DNA from: Stenotrophomonas sp. ATCM1_4
GTDB taxonomy: Bacteria; Pseudomonadota; Gammaproteobacteria; Xanthomonadales; Xanthomonadaceae
NCBI RefSeq assembly: GCF_004348115.1
Contig: NZ_QPFB01000001.1
Span: forward strand, 1,760,836 to 1,824,835
Direction: 5' to 3'
Length of the DNA: 64,000 nt
A program made the position numbers and the translations under genes. The notes beneath the pieces were generated by a model. The model saw nothing but the letters and a program-made list of their open reading frames with translations. It was not told the DNA's origin and searched no databases. Shown here one piece after another: positions 48,766 to 58,100 of this stretch (positions are counted from its first letter, which is position 1; each line of letters opens with the position of its first letter).

Positions 48766-49779
48766 TCAATTGCCCCAATCGGGCATCGGCATCGCATCGA
48801 CCGGGATCGTGGTCGGGTCATCGTCGTCGTCGCCGCGGTTGTGGCGCAGGTCGCGCTCGATCTGGTACGTGCGGCGCTGCAGCCATGCATCGCGGGTCAG
48901 GGCGTATTCGTCGACCGCGGTGTCACGCAGCGAGTCCACCGCCATCAGCTGGGCACGCGTGTCGACCAGCTGCAGGCCCTGCAGGCCGATGCGGACCTTG
49001 TCCATCTCGATCTGGCGGATCGGCGAGAGTGGCATGTCGCCGGCCAGGCCGAATACGTCACGCACCGTGCGCGGGCCGAAGAAAGGCAGTTCCACGTAGC
49101 GCGACTGGCGCCAGCCCCAGGTGCCCAGGGTCTGGCCGAAGTCTTCGCTGCGCTTGGGCACCATCGCCTTGCTGGCCGGGTCGAACAGGCCGCCGATGCC
49201 GAAGGTGCTGTTCATCAGGAAGCGGCCCAGCGTGTCCCAGGCGTCATCGGCATGGCCCTGCAGCAGCTGGTTGACCATGGTCAGCGGCGAGCGCAGGTTG
49301 CTGAAGAAGTTGGTCACGCCGGTGCGCGCGAACTGCGGCACCACCTTGGTGTAGGCGGTGGCCAGCGGACGGGCGACGCTGCGGTCCACGGCATTGTTGA
49401 AGCGGTGCACGCCGCGGTTGTACTTCTCCCACGGGTCGTAGGACGGCGATGCGCCGGTGGCTTCCTCCGCGCCGGTGCTGGGCGACGGGCCGCCGTACAG
49501 CGCAGCGAAGTCGTCCTCGGCAGCGGTGGGGGCCACCTCTTCGCTGGCGGTGCCCGCACTGGCCGCGGCCGGCGGTGGCGTGTCGTGCCCGGAGGTTTCG
49601 GTGTCGACGGCGGGGGTTTCCGCCGCCGCCGGCACGTCATTGGCCGCCACGGGCTGTTCGATGGCCTGCGACGGTTCGACCAGGCGAGAGGCCGGCGCGC
49701 TGTCGCGTGCCGGCTTGCCGGCACAGGCGGCCAGCAGCACGACGCAGGCCAGGAGGGGGAGGGTGCGGATGAGGCTCAT
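48766..49779 (-). CDS. mlaA: MlaA outer-membrane phospholipid-removal lipoprotein
   Basis: Removes phospholipids from the outer leaflet of the outer membrane for MlaC. It has 337 residues. The start at 49779 (MSLIRTLPLLACVVLLAACA) gives a lipobox with Cys at residue 19; AGGA lies before it, and the frame is open upstream without a signal. An acidic Pro/Ala-rich linker (residues 25-115) is followed by the MlaA domain: YDPWEKYNRGVHRFNNAVDR, VTNFFSNLRSPLTMVNQLLQ and FGQTLGTWGWRQSRYVELPF. It is last in mlaFEDCBA, with one base between it and mlaB. Confidence 0.93.
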   Translation of the reverse strand: MSLIRTLPLLACVVLLAACAGKPARDSAPASRLVEPSQAIEQPVAANDVPAAAETPAVDTETSGHDTPPPAAASAGTASEEVAPTAAEDDFAALYGGPSPSTGAEEATGASPSYDPWEKYNRGVHRFNNAVDRSVARPLATAYTKVVPQFARTGVTNFFSNLRSPLTMVNQLLQGHADDAWDTLGRFLMNSTFGIGGLFDPASKAMVPKRSEDFGQTLGTWGWRQSRYVELPFFGPRTVRDVFGLAGDMPLSPIRQIEMDKVRIGLQGLQLVDTRAQLMAVDSLRDTAVDEYALTRDAWLQRRTYQIERDLRHNRGDDDDDPTTIPVDAMPMPDWGN

Positions 49780-49780
49780 G

Positions 49781-50089
49781 TCAGCTTCCTGCTGCGGTCG
49801 CATTGAAATCGAGTGACGGGGACAGCCGGTAGGCTGCCCGCAGTTCGTCCAGCCCTGCCGGCGCACCGAGGACCTGCACTGGCCCATGCGCGCGCAGGCG
49901 TGCGGCGAGCTCGCCCAGCACGGCCAGCCCGGCGCTGTCGACACGTTCCAGCAGCTGCAGGTCGAGCTGGCGCAACGTGCCCGGCACGCGCGCCAGCTGC
50001 GGCCACAACGCCGTTACCGCAGCGCGGTCGAGCACGCCTGCCAGGTGCAGGGTGTCGCCCTCGATGCGGGCGCTGGCGTTACTTGCCAC
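49781..50089 (-). CDS. mlaB: MlaB STAS-domain protein
   Basis: A 102-residue cytoplasmic STAS protein that binds MlaF and supports the transporter. RQLDLQLLERVDSAGLAVLG contains the conserved Ser position of STAS domains. It overlaps the end of mlaC by 11 bases. The assignment leans on operon position plus the STAS fold, since sequence identity across MlaB is low. Confidence 0.82.
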   Translation of the reverse strand: MASNASARIEGDTLHLAGVLDRAAVTALWPQLARVPGTLRQLDLQLLERVDSAGLAVLGELAARLRAHGPVQVLGAPAGLDELRAAYRLSPSLDFNATAAGS

Positions 50090-50747
50090 GGGGAGCCGGG
50101 CCGGCGTTGGCCTGGATGCTGCCGCTGCGCAGCTCGGTGGCCACCTGGCGGATCGACTTCTGGCGCAGCGGGGCGTCGAACTGGTTCTTGAAGGTCTGCA
50201 CGTAGGAGATGCCTTCGATCATCACGTCGAAGATCTTCCACTGGCCGCCGACGTTGCGCATCAGGTACTCCACCGGGGTCGGCTCGCTGCCCGAGCGCAC
50301 CAGTTCGGTGGTCACCTTGACGCCGCGGTTGCCCGGCAGCGCGGTTTCGCCCTTGTAGCGGAAGCTCGGCTTGCCCTGGATGTCGAGCAGGGTCGAGCCG
50401 TAGCGCGACATCAGGTTGTCGGCCATGGCGTCAGCGAACAGCTTCACGTCCTCGTCCGACGCGCCGCGGCCGTGCACGCCCAGCACCAGGCGGGCGGCGT
50501 AGTCGCGGTCGAAGCCACGGCTGAGCTCGCCGTCGATGAAGCTGCGCAGGGCGGCCGGGTTGCTGCGGAACTCGCTGCGGCGGGACTGCAGCGTGTCGAT
50601 GATGCGGGTGCTGGAATCCAGCACGGTGCGTGCGGCCGGCGACGGCTGGGCCGCGGTGGCGGCCGGGCGCGCCTGCGCGCTGACCAGTGCCGGGGTGGAG
50701 GCCAGCAGGGCCGAAGCAAGCACGGCGCCGAGCAGTTTCACGTTCAT
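50079..50747 (-). CDS. mlaC: MlaC periplasmic phospholipid shuttle
   Basis: Carries phospholipids between the outer-membrane MlaA complex and the inner-membrane MlaFEDB. It has 222 residues with signal peptide MNVKLLGAVLASALLASTPA. The mature domain has FDRDYAARLVLGVHGRGASD, FADAMADNLMSRYGSTLL and KIFDVMIEGISYVQTFKNQF, typical of MlaC. It overlaps mlaD by four bases. Confidence 0.93.
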   Translation of the reverse strand: MNVKLLGAVLASALLASTPALVSAQARPAATAAQPSPAARTVLDSSTRIIDTLQSRRSEFRSNPAALRSFIDGELSRGFDRDYAARLVLGVHGRGASDEDVKLFADAMADNLMSRYGSTLLDIQGKPSFRYKGETALPGNRGVKVTTELVRSGSEPTPVEYLMRNVGGQWKIFDVMIEGISYVQTFKNQFDAPLRQKSIRQVATELRSGSIQANAGPAPRGK

Positions 50748-51271
50748 GGTTGCGGTTCCATTGCGGGCGCGTCTGCGCCGGGGGTTTCGTGGGTCTCGGC
50801 GCCGGCGGCATTGCCGCCACCGCTGAACATGTACTTGCCAACCAGCTGGATCAGGTCCACCGCCGGCTGGGTGAAGACGATCTCGTCACCGGACTTGAGC
50901 GGTTCCGGGTCTCCACCGGGCTGCAGGCCGATGTAGCTTTCGCCCAGCAGGCCACTGGTGAAGATGCCTGCCGAGGTATCGGCGGGCAGATCCTTGAACT
51001 TGCCGTCCAGGGCCAGGGTGACGATGGAGTCGTATTTAACCGGGTCGAGCTGAATATCAGCCACTTGGCCGATGGTCACGCCGCCGACCTTCACTGGCGC
51101 CTGCTTGCGCAGCTGGCCGATCTGGGTGAAGCGGGCCTTGAGCACATAGTCACCGCCGCCCACGCCGAAGCGCTGGTTGGTCGATGCCACGGCAAGCACC
51201 AGCAGCGAGGCCAGGGCCAGCAGCAGGAAGGCGCCGACGGAAAATTCGAGTCTGGGTCCACGGATGGCCAT
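50744..51271 (-). CDS. mlaD: MlaD MCE-domain substrate-binding protein
   Basis: A 175-residue inner-membrane protein: one anchor helix (FSVGAFLLLALASLLVLAVA), then an MCE domain with LKARFTQIGQLRKQAPVKVG, GLLGESYIGLQPGGDPEPL and a helical C-terminus that forms the hexamer barrel (DEIVFTQPAVDLIQLVGKYM). It binds lipid in the MlaFEDB complex. It is 91 bases from mlaE. Confidence 0.95.
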   Translation of the reverse strand: MAIRGPRLEFSVGAFLLLALASLLVLAVASTNQRFGVGGGDYVLKARFTQIGQLRKQAPVKVGGVTIGQVADIQLDPVKYDSIVTLALDGKFKDLPADTSAGIFTSGLLGESYIGLQPGGDPEPLKSGDEIVFTQPAVDLIQLVGKYMFSGGGNAAGAETHETPGADAPAMEPQP

Positions 51272-51362
51272 GTTGTTATCTCACTCCTGATCCATCTGGT
51301 GCTTCGCCGCGGCGAAGCCGTTCGGGTTCTGTTCCCACGCGACCGGCGCGGGGCGTGGGGTA

Positions 51363-52112
51363 TTACTGGAAGAGCAGTGCCGACAGCACGAAATTGAACA
51401 TCAGCACCAGCAGCGAGGCGTTGACCACCGCGCGGGTGGTCGCCACCGAGGTGCCTTCGATGGTCGGCTCGGCGTGGAAGCCGACGTAGGCCGCCACCAG
51501 CGCCGCGGTGCCGCCGAAGATCGCCGACTTGAGCAGGGCCACGGCGAAGTCATCCCAGAAGTCGACGCTGCCACGCAGCCCCGACCAGAACGTGCCGTTG
51601 TCCTGGCCCAGCACATGCACCGCCTCGAAGTAGCCACCGGTGATGGCCAGCGAGCAGAAGATGCCGGTCAGCAGCGGCACGGTCAGCACCGCCGCCCAGA
51701 AGCGCGGTGCCACCGCCTTGGCGACCGGGTCGATGGCCATCAGCTCCAGCGCCTTGATCTGGTCGGTGGCACGCATCAGGCCCAGTTCGGCGGCGATCGA
51801 GCTGCCGGCGCGGCCAATGAACAGCAGCGCGGTCAGCACCGGCGCCAGCTCGCGGTACAGCGACAGGCCCAGCAGCGTGGACAGCGCATCGGAAGCACCG
51901 AAGGTAGTGAGCGTGCGATAGCCCTGCAGGGTCAGCACCAGGCCGACGAACGCGCCACCAACGGCAATGATCGGCAGCGAACGCGCACCGATCTTGTAGA
52001 TTTCGCGGGTCAGCTCGGCCAGGAAGTCGCGGGTCGGCAGCGAGCCACGCAGTACGGTCAGCGAGAACAGGCCGGCGCGGCCGAGCGAGCGGATGGAGGA
52101 GGCGAAGGGCAT
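51363..52112 (-). CDS. mlaE: MlaE ABC transporter permease
   Basis: The membrane subunit of MlaFEDB, 249 residues. The ATG at 52112 (MPFASSIRSLGRAGLFSL) is preferred; an open frame extends into the repeat upstream with no supporting site. IIAVGGAFVGLVLTLQGYRT, SLYRELAPVLTALLFIGRAG, SSIAAELGLMRATDQIKALE and AVLTVPLLTGIFCSLAITGG are family landmarks. A REP-like pair separates it from mlaF. Confidence 0.95.
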   Translation of the reverse strand: MPFASSIRSLGRAGLFSLTVLRGSLPTRDFLAELTREIYKIGARSLPIIAVGGAFVGLVLTLQGYRTLTTFGASDALSTLLGLSLYRELAPVLTALLFIGRAGSSIAAELGLMRATDQIKALELMAIDPVAKAVAPRFWAAVLTVPLLTGIFCSLAITGGYFEAVHVLGQDNGTFWSGLRGSVDFWDDFAVALLKSAIFGGTAALVAAYVGFHAEPTIEGTSVATTRAVVNASLLVLMFNFVLSALLFQ

Positions 52113-52155
52113 CAGAGAGCGACTCCTGAAGTGTTGGAGGTGCAGAAGCCGCTGT

Positions 52156-52266
52156 TGTCCTCCTCCCGATTGCCGGGGGAGGTGCCCGAAGGGCGGAGGG
52201 GGGCAGTCTTGCGCGCAGAAGCGCCCTCTCCCCAACCCTCTCCCGCCATGCGGGTGAGGGGGCAGG
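52156..52266. repeat. Dispersed palindromic elements between mlaF and mlaE, copy 3
   Basis: Two parts. The left has CCTCCTCCCGATTGCCGGGG, then AGGTGCCCGAAGGGCGGAGG. The right has CCCTCTCCCCAACCCTCTCC followed by CGCCATGCGGGTGAGGGGG. GGTGCCCGAAGGGCGGA is shared exactly with copy 4 in recD. It lies inside the mla operon and may change the relative amounts of MlaF and downstream products. Confidence 0.7.
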
Positions 52267-52293
52267 AATCACGCATTTCGTGCATCGGCACCA

Positions 52294-53091
52294 TCACGCG
52301 TTCTCCAGCCCGTAGTTGCGCGCCGGCGCATCGAACGGGATCGGGCCGTCCGGCTGGCCGTGCAGGAACTGGCGCACCAGCGGGTCCTGGCTGGCCTGCA
52401 GTTCGTCCGGCGTACCGGAGAACACGATGCCGCCGTTGGCGATCACCACCGCCTGGTCGCTGATCGGCAGGGTCTCGTGGACGTGGTGGCTGACGATGAT
52501 GCTGGTCAGGCCGAGGCTGTCGTTGAGGCGCTGGATCAGGCTCATGATCACGCCCGAGGCGATCGGGTCCAGACCGGTCAGCGGCTCGTCGTAGATCATC
52601 AGCGGCGGGTCCAGTGCCAGCGCACGGGCCAACGCCACGCGCCGCGCCATGCCGCCGGACAGCTCACGCGGCCAGGCGTCGGCGGCGGCCAGCAGGCCGA
52701 CCGCATGCAGCTTCATCTGCACCAGTCGGCGCAGTACCGGCTCCGGCAACCGGGTATGCGCGCGCAGCGGCAGCGCCACGTTCTCGGCCACGCTCAGGTC
52801 GGTCAGCAGGCCGTTGCCCTGCAGCAGCACGCCGACGTTCTTGCGCATCTCCAGCAGGGCGCGGTTGCCGTGCGGGATGTCCTGGCCGAACAGCTGCACA
52901 TTGCCGCTCACAGGACGCAGCTCGCCGGTCAGCGCCGCCAGCATCGTCGACTTGCCGCTGCCCGACGGGCCCAGCACCGCGGTGATGCTGCCGCGCGGCA
53001 CCTGCAGCGAGACGTCGCGCAGGATCGTGCGCCCGCCGCGGTCGATGCGTACGTTGGACAACTGCACCAAGGGTGGCGGGTTCGAGGGCAT
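52294..53091 (-). CDS. mlaF: MlaF ABC transporter ATPase
   Basis: The ATPase of the phospholipid transport complex, 265 residues. Walker A is GPSGSGKSTMLAALTG, the signature is ELSGGMARRVALARAL, and Walker B is PPLMIYDEPLTGLDPIASG; the switch His lies in SIIVSHHVHETL. It starts the mlaFEDCBA operon. A GATAAT -10-like sequence lies about 35 bases upstream of the ATG on the minus strand, with a weak -35. Confidence 0.95.
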   Translation of the reverse strand: MPSNPPPLVQLSNVRIDRGGRTILRDVSLQVPRGSITAVLGPSGSGKSTMLAALTGELRPVSGNVQLFGQDIPHGNRALLEMRKNVGVLLQGNGLLTDLSVAENVALPLRAHTRLPEPVLRRLVQMKLHAVGLLAAADAWPRELSGGMARRVALARALALDPPLMIYDEPLTGLDPIASGVIMSLIQRLNDSLGLTSIIVSHHVHETLPISDQAVVIANGGIVFSGTPDELQASQDPLVRQFLHGQPDGPIPFDAPARNYGLENA

Positions 53092-53440
53092 GGTGGCCTT
53101 TAACGGAAAAACAACGTTGTAGGATTATCAGACGCGGCTGAACAAAAGCGAACTGGTCCGTGCAGTATTGTCGCATCCGCCGGGCGAACCATGGGTGATG
53201 AGCAGTCCCGGGAGCAGCAACACAGTGTCCGCCGGTTGGCCCAATCCGTACGGGGTCGCCGGGCCGCTTGCCCGGAACACCGGGACGCGCGGCAAGTGGA
53301 ACTGCCCTGTTGCCAGCCCCGCGCGTTGTCATGCCAGTGATCCCGGACCAACCTCGCCGCCCCTGATCATCCCGCCGCATCCCTGCACTAAGGTCCGCCG
53401 CTGATTTCCCTGAAGGATCGGCCAGGGAGGCCGAACGGCG
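53092..53440. other. Intergenic region between mlaF and the PAAR gene
   Basis: 349 bases with no convincing gene. The left end probably contains the mla promoter: on the minus strand TTCGCT, 17 bases, then GATAAT. The rest is GC-rich with no ribosome-binding site ahead of any open frame. The PAAR gene has AGGGAGG at 53424-53430 before its ATG. Confidence 0.5.
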
Positions 53441-54541
53441 ATGTCACGGATGCTCATCGTGGTGGGCGATGCCCTGCAGCGCGGAGGCGCGGTGCTGTCC
53501 GGCTCGCCGCACACCGATATCGACGGCCGCGCGGTGGCGCGAGTCGGCGACAGGGTCCTGTGCACCCGGCATGGCGCCGGCGCCATCGTGACCGGTGACC
53601 CCACGCTCCTGATCGACGGGCAGGCCGTCGCACGGAATGGGGACAAGGCCAGCTGTGGTTGCGTACTGCTGGCCGGGAAGCAGCCATTGGTGCATGTCAA
53701 ACATGGCGGCGATGTCGGGAGTGCTGTCGCTGCAACAGCGCCCAAACGGGCCAGTAATGTGATTGCGTCGTCACCGAGCCCCATAGCGCCTTCTGATGCT
53801 CCCACCGAGGAGGCGTCGGATCCGGGTTGTTGGGTCCAGGACCACGACGTGCGGATCAGTGGTGATGTTGATGGCCGCTACTACGAGGCCTATGACAGTA
53901 CGGGTGAAAGACACAACTATTCCTTCCCCGTCAGCTACCGGATCGAGGTGCCACTGAAGCCACAGGCCGATATCGTGGTCTCCATCGAGGTGAAAGTGGT
54001 GCCGATGCCAGGCATCACGGCGGGTGAAGTGGCGAGTGTCAAACAGCGTATGGCCGAAGGGATCTCGCGCTACTGGAACGGAAAGCTCGTGTTGGGGATC
54101 AGGGATCCTGAGTGCGGTAGCCGGAAACGTCCGATCCGCTACGAGGTCCGTTGGGTGGATGGGGGTGGCGACTACATGTTGTTCATTCACCGCAGATATG
54201 AACGCGAGCAGGTGAGCTACCCGGATATTGATGTTTCCGTCAGTACCACTGTATGGACCTTTGCGCATGAGTTTGCGCATTGCATCGGTCTTCCAGATGA
54301 GTATTCGTACAATGATCCGGACGAAGAAACCGTCCGTTACATAAAGCCAGACGGTAGCTTCGACCCTGAAACGCTTGTGGCCAAGCCAGATTCGCGGGAA
54401 TTATCGGATCCAGATGCAACGATCATGAACGCGGAGGATTGCAACGCAATCAAGCCACGCCATGCCTGGAACATTGCACGCGAGGTTCAGGAACTACTGC
54501 GCCATGAGATCGGCAGGGAAATAACATGCACCGTAGAGTGA
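53441..54541 (+). CDS. PAAR-domain zinc metalloprotease effector (type VI secretion-like)
   Basis: A 366-residue protein with an N-terminal PAAR domain (residues 1-95). That domain has GDALQRGGAVLSGSPHTDID, RVLCTRHGAGAIVTGDPTLL and ARNGDKASCGCVLLAG, the cone that caps a VgrG spike. A short Ser/Pro linker follows, and then a toxin domain of about 240 residues. The zincin motif is HEFAHCIGLPDEY, with His276, Glu277, His280 and Asp286 (HExxHxxGxxD), after FAHE. The protein has no signal peptide, as expected of PAAR effectors. GC content and codon use drop after about 53900, a sign of acquisition. The toxin target is unknown; cleavage of periplasmic or cytoplasmic protein in a rival cell is an inference. 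No VgrG or secretion-apparatus gene is nearby. Confidence 0.85.
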   Translation: MSRMLIVVGDALQRGGAVLSGSPHTDIDGRAVARVGDRVLCTRHGAGAIVTGDPTLLIDGQAVARNGDKASCGCVLLAGKQPLVHVKHGGDVGSAVAATAPKRASNVIASSPSPIAPSDAPTEEASDPGCWVQDHDVRISGDVDGRYYEAYDSTGERHNYSFPVSYRIEVPLKPQADIVVSIEVKVVPMPGITAGEVASVKQRMAEGISRYWNGKLVLGIRDPECGSRKRPIRYEVRWVDGGGDYMLFIHRRYEREQVSYPDIDVSVSTTVWTFAHEFAHCIGLPDEYSYNDPDEETVRYIKPDGSFDPETLVAKPDSRELSDPDATIMNAEDCNAIKPRHAWNIAREVQELLRHEIGREITCTVE

Positions 54542-55029
54542 CCCAGCTGTTCACCACGATGTTGATTGCCGTAGTTCCGGCCGTAGCGCAGAACAAGGAG
54601 CCTGACCCAATGATCGAACTGCATGCACGCTGCGTGGATGATGCACATTGCCGCTTCCACGAAGGGGTAACGCTGAACATTGAGCTGGAGTTACGCAACG
54701 GTGGTTCCGAGCCTGTGAGCCTGCCGTTGGAGTACATCCGCCAGCGGGGGCCATCGGTGAGGGTCCATGACAACCACACCCAAAGAACCACGTCGCTGCG
54801 AACCACGCTCGCTGCGGCGGCATTGCGCGAACAATTGCAGGTACTGGCCCCTGGCCAATCCATCCGCTTCTCGATTCCGGTAAAGCCCCAGGACATCAGT
54901 CGATTCGCGTTGCGCCCCGTCGATGTTTCCCTGGAATTCTCCATCAATCTGACGCCCGGCTTGAGCGGAGAGGACGCAGACATGGTGAGCAGCCGGCTGC
55001 GGGTAGTCGGGGCAGTGAGTTCCAGCTGA
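54526..55029 (+). CDS. Candidate periplasmic immunity protein for the PAAR metalloprotease
   Basis: A 167-residue protein with a signal peptide (MHRRVTQLFTTMLIAVVPAV) and a mature beta-rich domain. That domain has NIELELRNGGSEPVSLPLEY and ALRPVDVSLEFSINLTPG, with two cysteines (ARCVDDAHCRF) that could form a disulfide. It overlaps the end of the effector gene by 16 bases and has AGGGA seven bases upstream. I do not recognise a family. Overlap, export and size fit an immunity protein guarding against a toxin that acts in the periplasm; this is inferred from context. Lower GC than the flanking mla and rec genes supports joint transfer. Confidence 0.65.
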   Translation: MHRRVTQLFTTMLIAVVPAVAQNKEPDPMIELHARCVDDAHCRFHEGVTLNIELELRNGGSEPVSLPLEYIRQRGPSVRVHDNHTQRTTSLRTTLAAAALREQLQVLAPGQSIRFSIPVKPQDISRFALRPVDVSLEFSINLTPGLSGEDADMVSSRLRVVGAVSSS

Positions 55030-55111
55030 TGTGACCGGGGATCGGGTGCTGCCGGTGCGTCGATCAACATAATGTTGGCGGGCAGTAGTTCGGCTACGGC
55101 AAGATGGCGCG

Positions 55112-58100
55112 ATGACCGCCGTACCCGATTTCCGCCTCTATCACTCCAATGCCCTGGACGTGCTGGCCTCGCTGCTGGCCCATGCCCTGCGCGAACCTGC
55201 GCCCGGCCAGCCGCTGCTGGCCGCCGACACGGTGCTGATCCCGCAGGTGGCGATGCGGCGTTGGCTGCAGTCCACGCTGGCGGCTGAGTACGGCATCGCC
55301 GCCAACCTGGAGTTCCTCACGCCCGGCGAGTTCGTGGCGCGCGCGCTCAACGCCAACGTCAGTGGTGAAGCCGACGACCTCGGCGCCAGTGGCCTGCATT
55401 GGCGGCTGTACGCGGCGTTGATCGATCCGGCGCTGATGGCCCGGCCGCCGATGGCCGCGCTGCGCGCCTACCTGGACCGCGACGACCCGCTGCGGCCGTG
55501 GGCGTTGGCCGGCGAGCTGGGCGGGGTGTTCGAGAAGTACCAGGCCTGGCGCCGCGACTGGCTGCTGGACTGGGAGCAGGGCGGCGAGCCCAACGATCCC
55601 CAGGCCATCCTGTGGCGGGCCATCGCCGGCGGCCACCAGTACCGCGCACGCCGCATCGATGACTACCTGCGCCGCTTCGAGGGCGAGGGCAAGCCGTTGC
55701 CGCAGGGCCTGCCGGGGCGGCTGTTCGCCTTCGCCACGCTCAATGTGTCGCCGGACGTGCTGCGTGTGATCGCCACCCAGGCGCGGGTCGGCACGTTGCA
55801 CTTCTACATGCCCACGCCGACCCGCTCGTACTGGGGCGACCTGCAGACGCTGGGCGAGAAGCTGCGTAGCGGCGAGGCCGATCCGTTCGGCGCGCCGGCC
55901 GGCGAGAACCCGCTGCTGCAGGCCTGGGGCGCGGCTGGGCGCGACTTCATGGCGGTGCTGGGCAGTTACGAGGTGGTGCACCCCTCCGGCGAGATCGCCG
56001 CCTACGTCGACCCGGAAAGCGAGGCCGGCCCCGGCCTGGATGCCGGTGGGCTGGGGGACAGCCTGCTGCACCGCCTGCAGGCCGACCTGTACCACCGCCG
56101 CGCGCTGCCCGGACCGCCGCTGCGCGAGCGCCTGCGCGTGGACGACCCCAGCATCCAGGTGCATGCCTGCCACACCCGCCTGCGCGAGATGCAGGTGCTG
56201 CACGACCAGTTGCGCGCGCTGCTGGAGGACCCGCGCTTCGATCCGCCGCTGCAGCCGCGCGAGATCGCGGTGCTGGCGCCGGACATCGACCCCTACGTGC
56301 CGTACCTGGAATCGGTGTTCGGTGGCCGCGGCGGCAGCGACGAACACATCCCGTGGGCGCTGGCCGATGCCAGCCCGCTGCAGGGCGAGCCGCTGGCCGA
56401 GGTGTTCGTGCAGTTGCTGGGCCTGCCGGTGTCGCGCTTCGGCCTCAATGAAATCCTCGACCTGCTGGCCAGCGCGCCGCTGGCCGCCGCCGCCGGGCTG
56501 GACGCGGCCGCCTTCGAACGCCTGCACGCCTGGCTGCAGGCCGCCGGTGCCCGCTGGGGCCTGGACGCTGCGCATCGCGCGGACCCGCACCAGGCCCCGC
56601 GCGACGATGCCTACACCTGGCAGTTCGCGCTGGACCGCCTGCTGCTCGGCCATGCCAGCGGCAGCGACGAGGACATCGGTGGCGTCGCGCCGTGGCCGGA
56701 ACTGGAAGGCGGTGCGTTGGCCGCGCTGGATGCGCTGATCCGCCTGCTGCGGGTGCTGGCCCGCCACCAGAAGACGTTGGCCGATGCGCTGACCCCGGCG
56801 CAATGGCGCGAACGCCTGCTCGGCCTGCTGCAGGCGCTGCTGCCCGAGCCCCCGGCCGAGCCGTCCACCCAGCGCGCGCTGGACCGCCTGCGCAAGCTGG
56901 TCAGCGAGTTCGCCGAGGACGCGGACACGGCCGGCTTCGCCGCCAGCGTGCCGGCCGAGGTGGTGCGCGCGCACTTCGCCGCGGTGCTGTCCGAGGCCGA
57001 TACCCGCGCCCCGCTGCTGACCGGCGGCATCAGTTTCGGCCGCATGGTGCCGATGCGCCTGCTGCCGTTCCGGGTGATCTGCGTGCTGGGCCTGAACGAT
57101 GGCGACTTCCCGCGTCGCGACCCGGCCGCGGGCCTGAGCCGGCTCACCGCCGAGCTGGGCACCACGCGCCGCCGCCATGGCGACCGCTCGCTGCGCGAGG
57201 ACGACCGTTTCCTGTTCCTGCAGCTGTTCGCCTCCGCGCAGGAGGTGTTCTACCTGAGCTACCTGGGCGCCGATGCGCGCGATGGCAGCGTGCGCGAGCC
57301 CTCGGTGCTGGTCAGCGAACTGATCGACGCGGCGGCCGCCTACCACCTGGACCCGGCCGCAGTGCGCCGGCAGCTGGTGGTACGCCACCCGCTGCAGCCG
57401 TTCGCGCCGACCGCGTTTGGTGGCGAGGAGCCGCGCCGTTTCAGCTATCGCCAGCAATGGCACCCGGCCGCCGGTGCGGTCGGTGGCAACCGCCGTGCGC
57501 TGGCGCCGTGGTTCACCGGCCTGCAGGCCGCGCCGTTGCCGGCCGCGCTGGAGGACGATGCCTTGTCGCTGGACAGCCTGCGCCGCTTCCTGTCCGACCC
57601 GGCCGGGCAGTTCCTCGGCCAGCGGCTGGGCCTGCGCCTGGCCGGCGAGATCGACCACAGCGAAGACACCGAGCCGCTGGTCGTCCCCGGCGGTGGCCGC
57701 GAGCATTCGGCCTTGCAGCAGCAGGTGTTGACCGCCTTGTTGGAAGGCCGCGAACAGGGGCTGTACCAGCGCCTGCGTGCGCGCGCGCTGTTGCCCTCCG
57801 GTGCGCTGGGCCAACAGCAGTTCAAGCGCGTACTCGGCCGGGTCCGGCCCAGCGCCGAAGCCTTCGCGGCCTGGTACGACGGCCAGCCGTTGCGCTCGGA
57901 ACTGTACGAAGTAGAGATCGATGGCCTGCGCCTGCACGGACGGGTCAACCAGATTCATCCACAGGGGCTGGTGCGCCTGCATGCCGGTGCGCCCGGGGTG
58001 GCCTACGTGCTGCGTGGGGGGCTGGACTGGTTGCTGGCCAATGCCGCCGGTGCCGGCCTGCCGCTGCTGCAGTTCCACGACGGCGGGCAGGACGGGCACG

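Noticed and set aside
53168..53404. 78-codon frame between mlaF and the PAAR gene
   Set aside because: No ribosome-binding site, Pro-rich low-information translation, and no overlap with known motifs.
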